Of a stretch of 64,000 nt of DNA, positions 58,403 to 64,000 are shown in pieces. A model generated the notes under the pieces. The model had not been told where the DNA came from and ran no database searches. It saw only the letters and a list, made by a program, of their open reading frames with translations. The DNA is from Siphonodentalium dalli. Its lineage: Eukaryota; Mollusca; Scaphopoda; Gadilida; Siphonodentaliidae. Location of the stretch: the NCBI GenBank assembly GCA_032622095.1, contig CP136063.1, forward strand, positions 32,304,987 to 32,368,986, given 5' to 3'. Both the position numbers and the translations under genes were made by a program. Each line of letters begins with the position of its first letter. The stretch's first letter is position 1.

Positions 58403-58757
58403 AGACATATTATGTACTTGTTTGGGTGGGGCAAACTGATCAGTTAGTAACCAGGTTCTAAACCAACTGGAAGAATGTAGCATTTTACTAGCATCGCCGA
58501 AAATCTTAAGCAAATAAACCCTACCACCCCACAGAAAACATCGTATGAACAAGGCTTAATTGTAAATATTTACTACTAGATTCGGGACGCACCGATCGGC
58601 GATAAACTAACGAAAACGATTTCGCCATCGAGAGTGACTGCATTTAATTAATAGATAAGAATGACGGTGCGTGTTGTCAATTTGGATATAATATTTGTAA
58701 AAATTACTACTTTGAACAGTATTATTCTCCATTTATACCGGAGTGTGTCACATCACT
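58403..58757 (-). mobile_element. MITE-B copy 2 (TTAA target duplication)
   Basis: A 355-bp element with TTAA at 58399-58402 and 58758-58761. It begins AGACATATTATGTACTTG and ends TGTGTCACATCACT, inverted relative to 45442-45807. The interior shares GCGATAAACTAACG… and CGATTTCGCCATCG with copy 1 in part. Confidence 0.82.
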
Positions 58758-58761
58758 TTAA

Positions 58762-59167
58762 GTAAATGAATATAACATCTCATACTCTCCTGAGAGTATA
58801 TTTATATTACCATTGGTCATTTATATAGGCGGGCATGATTATGATACTATACTCATCGGGACTTTAAATATTTTATTTCTGCCTATTAATGTCACTTAAT
58901 CTCCCGTATTAGGTATTTATTGTCTTATTTCTTAATATACAATGTACCTGTTCTATTATGCAAATTACATAAGCTACAGTCATTATCTGGTTTAAAATGT
59001 CAGATACACAAGACGATTTCTGACCCAAGTGCAGAAATCGTTCGAATAAATCTCATGGACAGAACCGTCACAGCCATGATCGGTTTGAAATAGAACCGTA
59101 ACACGCACCCGTGTAGATTACGATGTCACAGCTCTCAATTATCAACCCCTATCGGGATACTTTCTCA
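58762..59167. other. No gene recognised
   Basis: AT-rich spacer. GATTTCTG and CAGAAATC near 59010-59035 form a short hairpin, and AGAACCGT is repeated. Confidence 0.4.
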
Positions 59168-59462
59168 GCTAATTTAAAGAAGAATAACACGGGTACACTT
59201 TATAGTCAGTGTTTGTCTTCAGAATGCGTTTCATATTTTATACGCCACGAAAAACAAAGAAATTGCGTCCACGTGGCTTGATTTTCAGTGATAACATGTT
59301 GATATTTACGCGTTAACTCGCTAATACCGAGTTAATTGTGGTCTAGAGTTCAGGTTTCGATAACACGGCACTTCTGCAGCCTCTGTTCATTCAGGAAAGT
59401 ATAATCTATTCAAGATATCTATAATTATGCGTGATTTTGTCACAAAAATGATTATTTTCAAT
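59168..59462. repeat. Dispersed repeat D2, copy 2
   Basis: Inverted relative to 31352-31665; the shared words run in mirrored order (GATAACATGTTGATATTTAC, GCGTTAACTCG, TGCAGCCTCTG, TGATTATTTTCAATCAT). Confidence 0.65.
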
Positions 59463-59467
59463 CATCA

Positions 59468-59546
59468 GGAACCGTAACAAATCAGGCAAGAACCATCACA
59501 CTACCGGCGATAGAACGATGTCCGATGTAACAGGTCCTACACAGTG
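59468..59546 (-). repeat. 80-bp inverted piece of the 53759 module
   Basis: CAAATCAGGCAAGAACCATC … GATGTAACAGG reads as the complement of 53760-53835. It abuts the tandem array exactly. Confidence 0.8.
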
Positions 59547-60915
59547 CCTTATAGGAATCACTGAACTAAATGGTTTCCCATAGGCGACAGTGTTAACGGT
59601 TCGGCCAAATTCACTGAATTGAAGCATGCAGGCCATACCAGTGATGTTTACCCAGCTAGATTGACACAAGTTGATCACGAAAATGCAAGAAAAATCATAG
59701 GTCATGTGTTTACTTTTTTAAATAAATCCCCAAGTTCACGACAGGGCTATCTCACAGCCAAATTTGATCTGGAAAAACCCAAGACTACAGCAGCTAGTTA
59801 AATAAATTTCCCGCTCACAAAAATCCATTCCCCCATTCATTCACCAGTTTAAGTTATTTAGATATTATGTACAAATCAAATAAACGCGATGTCATCCTTT
59901 AATAACGTGTCGCAAGTATCAGGTGAAGGTCATTCTTCAGTTACCTTCACCTTTAGCATTCCACGATATACTCGCTCCCCGACTCTAGAACACATTTAGC
60001 TCCCTGATTCCTATATATATGTATATGTGTGAAACACAGCGTTTCTTATAGTATTTTATCAAAATATAGACCTTACTGAAATCAAAAATGGATTATATCG
60101 AGCAGTAGTGGTTTATTTTTCCAATATGAGGCATCCTGAAAATTAATGTCAATCCTCAAAATAAAGCCAAAAAATTAAGATTTTTTTTCAATTTTACTAG
60201 CTGATGCATCTCGTATAACTGAAGTATGCCCTTATATACCATAATATTACTAAATTGAAGAGGAAATGTTAATATACATTTTGAGAGGGATATCTTGTCC
60301 AATTTTAAACACTTTTCATGCAGAATTTGGCAATTTATAATAAACATTTACCAAAATTAACAGAAAATTAAAATAAAAAATACTTTAATAGCAATATAAA
60401 GCAACCATAAGTCAATTTAAATATCTAAACATAATGATACAACATCAGACACAGCCTCAGACATGAAATTTTATCAGATGGCAGGGCATACTGTCTGTTT
60501 AACAAACCTGACATGGCAATTTTGCACGACAGTAACTCTAGTGGTAATGCCATCACCCCCCCCCCCCCCCCCCCCCCCCCCCCCGACTTGGGGTGGGGCT
60601 ACGGTCCCCGTTAAGACTACTGGGTGTCGGAAAAGCTTAATTGGTCAACTGTCACCTTTTCCCAATTGGGCGGGGGTGGGGGGTAACACTCCTCAAAATT
60701 GTGGGGAGAGGGGCTTTAGACCCCCTGACCCCCTAATGGTACCTGATGTCCATGCAAAATTCCCAGATTTATCACTTTCTTTACTATCTACAGGCGAAGC
60801 CATGGTTTCTTCTTTAAATATGTCCAAAATGTGGTCATTATCATTCGAAAATAAGAAAATATGGAATTAACAACTTATCATGCCGAGACGTGAATTTTCG
60901 TAAAATTCAAATTTT
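59547..60915 (+). repeat. 1.37-kb tandem unit 1
   Basis: It begins CCTTATAGGAATCACTGAAC. In order it contains a short ORF (59565-59801), an AATAAA right after its stop, a TATATATATGTATATGTGTG tract, AT-rich sequence with a conserved minus frame (60156-60347), a long C tract (about 60557-60584), and a G-rich segment (GGGCGGGGGTGGGGGG). It is 1369 bp long. Later units are about 97% or more alike by eye. Confidence 0.93.
59565..59801 (+). CDS. Short ORF of tandem unit 1, possible terminal exon
   Basis: The frame has no ATG and opens after TGA at 59562; it reads TKWFPIGDSVNGSAKFTE, then HAGHTSDVYPARLTQVD, ARKIIGHVFTFLNKSP and LEKPKTTAAS to a TAA at 59799, with AATAAA overlapping the stop. I do not recognise it. 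In unit 4 the same protein is kept with four to five substitutions; in unit 2 a one-base change in the T/A run puts a stop after HVFTF. It could be the last exon of a host gene trapped in the repeat, or an element ORF. Confidence 0.4.
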   Translation, partial: TKWFPIGDSVNGSAKFTELKHAGHTSDVYPARLTQVDHENARKIIGHVFTFLNKSPSSRQGYLTAKFDLEKPKTTAAS

Positions 60916-62275
60916 CCTTATAGGAATCACTGAACTAAATGGTTTCCCTTAGGCGACAGTGTTAACGTTTCGGCCAAATTCACTAAATTGAAGCCTGCAG
61001 GCCATACCAGTGATGTTTGCCCAGCTAGATTGACACCAGTTGATTACGAAAATGCTAGAAAAATCATAGGTCATGTGTTTACTTTTTAAAATAAATCCCC
61101 AAGTCTACGACAGGGCTATCTCACAGCCAAATTTGATCTGGAAAAACCCAAGACTACAGCAGCTAGTTAAATAAATTTCCCGCTCACAAAAACCATTCCC
61201 CCATTCATTCACCAGTTTAAATTATTTAGATATTATGTACAAATCAAATAAACGCGATGTCATCCTTTAATAACGTGTCGCAAGTATCAGGTGAAGGTCA
61301 TTCTTCAGTTACCTTCACCTTTAGCATTCCACGATATACTCGCTCCCCGACTCTAGAACACATTTAGCTCCCTGATTCCTATATATATGTATATGTGTGA
61401 AACACAGCGTTTCTTATAGTATTTTATCAAAATATAGACCTTACTGAAATCAAAAATGGATTATATCGAGCAGTAGTGGTTTATTTTTCCAATATGAGGC
61501 ATCCTGAAAATTAATGTCAATCCTCAAAATAAAGCCAAAAAATTAAGATTTTTTTTCAATTTTACTAGCTGATGCATCTCGTATAACTGAAGTATGCCCT
61601 TATATACCATAATATTACTAAATTGAAGAGGAAATGTTAATATACATTTTGAGAGGGATATCTTGTCCAATTTTAAACACTTTTCATGCAGAATTTGGCA
61701 ATTTATAATAAACATTTACCAAAATTAACAGAAAATTAAAATAAAAAATAATTTATTAGCAATATAAAGCAACCATAAGTCAATTTAAATATCTAAACAT
61801 AATGATACAACATCAGACACAGCCTCAGACATGAAATTTTACCAGATGGCAGGGCATACTGTATGTTTAACAAACCTGCCATGGCAATTTTGCACGACAG
61901 TAACTCTAGTGGTGATGCCATCCCCCCCCCCCCCCCCGACTTGGGGTGGGGCTACGGTCCCCGTTAAGACTACTGGGTGTCGGAAAAGCTTAATTGGTCA
62001 ACTGTCACCTTTTCCCAATTGGGCGGGGGTGGGGGGGGGGGGTAACACTCCTCAAAATTATGGGGAGAGGGGCTTTAGACCCCCTGACCGCCTAATGGTA
62101 CCTGATGTCCATGCAAAATTCCCAGATTTATCACTTTCTTTACTATCTACAGGCGAATCCATGGGTTTCTTCTTTAAATATGTCCAAAATGTGGTCATTA
62201 TCATTCGAAAATAAGAAAATATGGAATTAACAACTTATCATGGCGAGACGTGAATTTTCGTAAAATTCAAATTTT
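60916..62275 (+). repeat. 1.37-kb tandem unit 2
   Basis: A 1360-bp unit. The short ORF is broken (TTTTTAAAATAAA in place of TTTTTTAAATAAA). The C tract is shorter (about 61922-61937) and the G tract longer (GGGGGTGGGGGGGGGGG) than in unit 1. Confidence 0.93.
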
Positions 62276-63169
62276 CCTTATATATATGTATATGTGTGAA
62301 ACACAGCGTTTCTTATAGTATTTTATCAAAATATAGACCTTACTGAAATCAAAAATGGATTATATCGAGCAGTAGTGGTTTATTTTCCCAATATGAGGCA
62401 TCCTGAAAATTCATGTCAATCCTCAAAATAAAGCCAAAAAATTACGAATTTTTTTCAATTTTACTAGCTGATGCATCTCGTATAACTGAAGTATGCCCTT
62501 ATATACCATAATATTACTAAATTGAAGAGGAAATGTTAATATACATTTTGAGAGGGATATCTTGTCCAATTTTAAACACTTTTCATGCAGAATTTGGCAA
62601 TTTATAATAAACATTTACCAAAATTAACAGAAAATTAAAATAAAACATACTTTAATAGCAATATAAAGCAACCATAAGTCAATTTAAATATCTAAACATA
62701 ATGATACAACATCAGACACAGCCTCAGACATGAAATTTTACCAGATGGCAGGGCATACTGTCTGTTTAACAAACCTGCCATGGCAATTTTGCACGACAGT
62801 AACTCTAGTGGTGATGCCATCACCCCCACCTCCCCCCCCCGACTTGGGGTGGGGCTACGGTCCCCGTTAAGACTACTGGGTGTCGGAAAAGCTTAATTGG
62901 TCAACTGTCACCTTTCCCAATTGGGCGGGGGTGGGGGTAACACTCCTCAAAATTTGGGGAGAGGGGCTTTAGACCCCCTGACCCCCTAATGGTACCTGAT
63001 GTCCATGCAAAATTCCCAGATTTATCACTTTCTTTACTATCTACAGGCGAATCCATGGGTTTCTTCTTTAAATATGTCCAAAATGTGGTCATTATCATTC
63101 GAAAATAAGAAAATATGGAATTAACAACTTATCATGGCGAGACGTGAATTTTCGTAAAATTCAAATTTT
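62276..63169 (+). repeat. Tandem unit 3, internally deleted
   Basis: This unit is 894 bp. CCTTATA joins directly to TATATATGTATATG, removing about 470 bp that include the short ORF. The junction has TATA in common, so the deletion used microhomology. The C tract is interrupted (CCCCCACCTCCCCC). Confidence 0.92.
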
Positions 63170-64000
63170 CCTTATAGGAATCACTGAACTAAATGGTTTC
63201 CCATAGGCGACAGTGTTAACGTTTCGGCCAAATTCACTAAATTGAAGCCTGCAGGCCATACCAGTGATGTTTACCTAGCTAGATTGACACCAGTTGATCA
63301 CAAAAATGCTAGAAAAATCATAGGTCATGTGTTTACTTTTTTAAATAAATCCCCAAGTCTACGACAGGGCTATCTCACAGCCAAATTTGATCTGGAAAAA
63401 CCCAAGACTACAGCAGCTAGTTAAATAAATTTCCCGCTCACAAAAATCCATTACCCCATTCATTCACCAGTTTAAATTATTTAGATATTATGTACAAATC
63501 AAATAAACGCGATGTCATCCTTTAATAACGTGTCGCAAGTATCAGGTGAAGGTCATTCTTCAGTTACCTTCACCTTTAGCATTCCACGGTGTACTGGCTC
63601 CCCGAATCTAGAACACATTTAGCTCCCTGATTCCTATATATATGTATATGTGTGAAACACAGCGTTTCTTATAGTATTTTATCAAAATATAGACCTTACT
63701 GAAATCAAAAATGGATTATATCGAGCAGTAGTGGTTTATTTTTCCAATATGAGTCATCCTGAAAATTAATGTCAATCCTCAAAATAAAGCCAAAAAATTA
63801 AGATTTTTTTTCAATTTTACTAGCTGATGCATCTCGTATAACTGAAGTATGCCCTTATATACCATAATATTACTAAGTTGAAGAGGAAATGTTAATATAC
63901 ATTTTGAGAGGGATATCTTGTCCAATTTTAAACACTTTTCATGCAGAATTTGGCAATTTATAATAAACATTTACCAAAATTAACAGAAATTAAAATAAAA
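63170..64000 (+). repeat. Tandem unit 4, cut by window end
   Basis: It begins CCTTATAGGAATCACTGAAC and carries an intact short ORF (about 63188-63424) and the minus frame at 63779-63970. The array continues beyond the window. Confidence 0.92.

Noticed and set aside
60156..60347. 63-aa minus-strand ORF repeated in four units
   Set aside because: Its conservation follows from the near-identity of the units. It has no motif, and the surrounding non-coding sequence is equally conserved.
60463..60870. Proline-run ORF in the tandem units
   Set aside because: The proline run is a C homopolymer whose length changes the frame between units, so the protein is not conserved.

Overview
The window reads as AT-rich, repeat-dense, non-coding DNA from an animal nuclear genome, probably a marine lophotrochozoan such as a mollusc. 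The basis is a metazoan Crypton-type recombinase gene, decayed CR1/Jockey-like LINEs, Helitron-like elements, TTAA-flanked MITEs, and a dispersed repeat that begins with AGCTCAACTT and GAGCTATTGCCATGG, a style I associate with mollusc genomes. The organism call is an inference. I see no bacterial operons, rRNA, tRNA or CRISPR. I recognise no intact host gene; nearly everything is transposon, foldback or tandem repeat.

Layout. 330-667 is a degenerate minisatellite. 668-10599 is a giant, almost perfect palindrome: arms of about 4.9 kb, a 111-bp spacer, one 45-bp indel. It contains mirrored MITE copies and mirrored hairpins. 12.2-13.8 kb holds short hairpins, a 200-bp-period duplication and abutting Helitron-like ends. 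14.1-16.2 kb is a LINE reverse-transcriptase pseudogene (minus strand), split by a MITE whose removal with one TTAA rejoins the frame. 16.3-17.5 kb is a roughly 365-bp-period tandem array. 18.7-28.1 kb holds an inverted repeat, four loci of a 160-bp-period repeat family, a 170-bp-period array, a LINE C-terminal fragment, a foldback family and a MITE broken by a LINE tail with a 14-bp target duplication. 29080-31345 is a 2.27-kb element with 33-bp terminal inverted repeats and a TTA duplication; it carries a 196-codon ORF of unknown function that runs into an internal 986-bp palindrome. 31.3-48 kb is mostly minisatellites, diverged tandem repeats, a Helitron-like element (37592-37976), CACGG-rich arrays and small TIR elements.

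48.5-52.9 kb is the best coding locus: an intact, intronless 580-aa tyrosine recombinase (Crypton/DUF3504 type, minus strand), bracketed by two inverted copies of one TTAA-flanked MITE. 53.4-58.8 kb holds a TG microsatellite, foldbacks, and dispersed copies of modules that also make up the giant palindrome. From 59547 to the window end lies a tandem array of 1.37-kb units, one internally deleted, each carrying a short ORF and homopolymer C and G tracts of different lengths.

The most unusual structures are the giant palindrome assembled from modules found elsewhere in the window, the TTA-flanked element carrying an unknown ORF plus a palindrome, and the Crypton gene between inverted MITEs. All homology statements come from reading the sequence by eye; no search or alignment was run.
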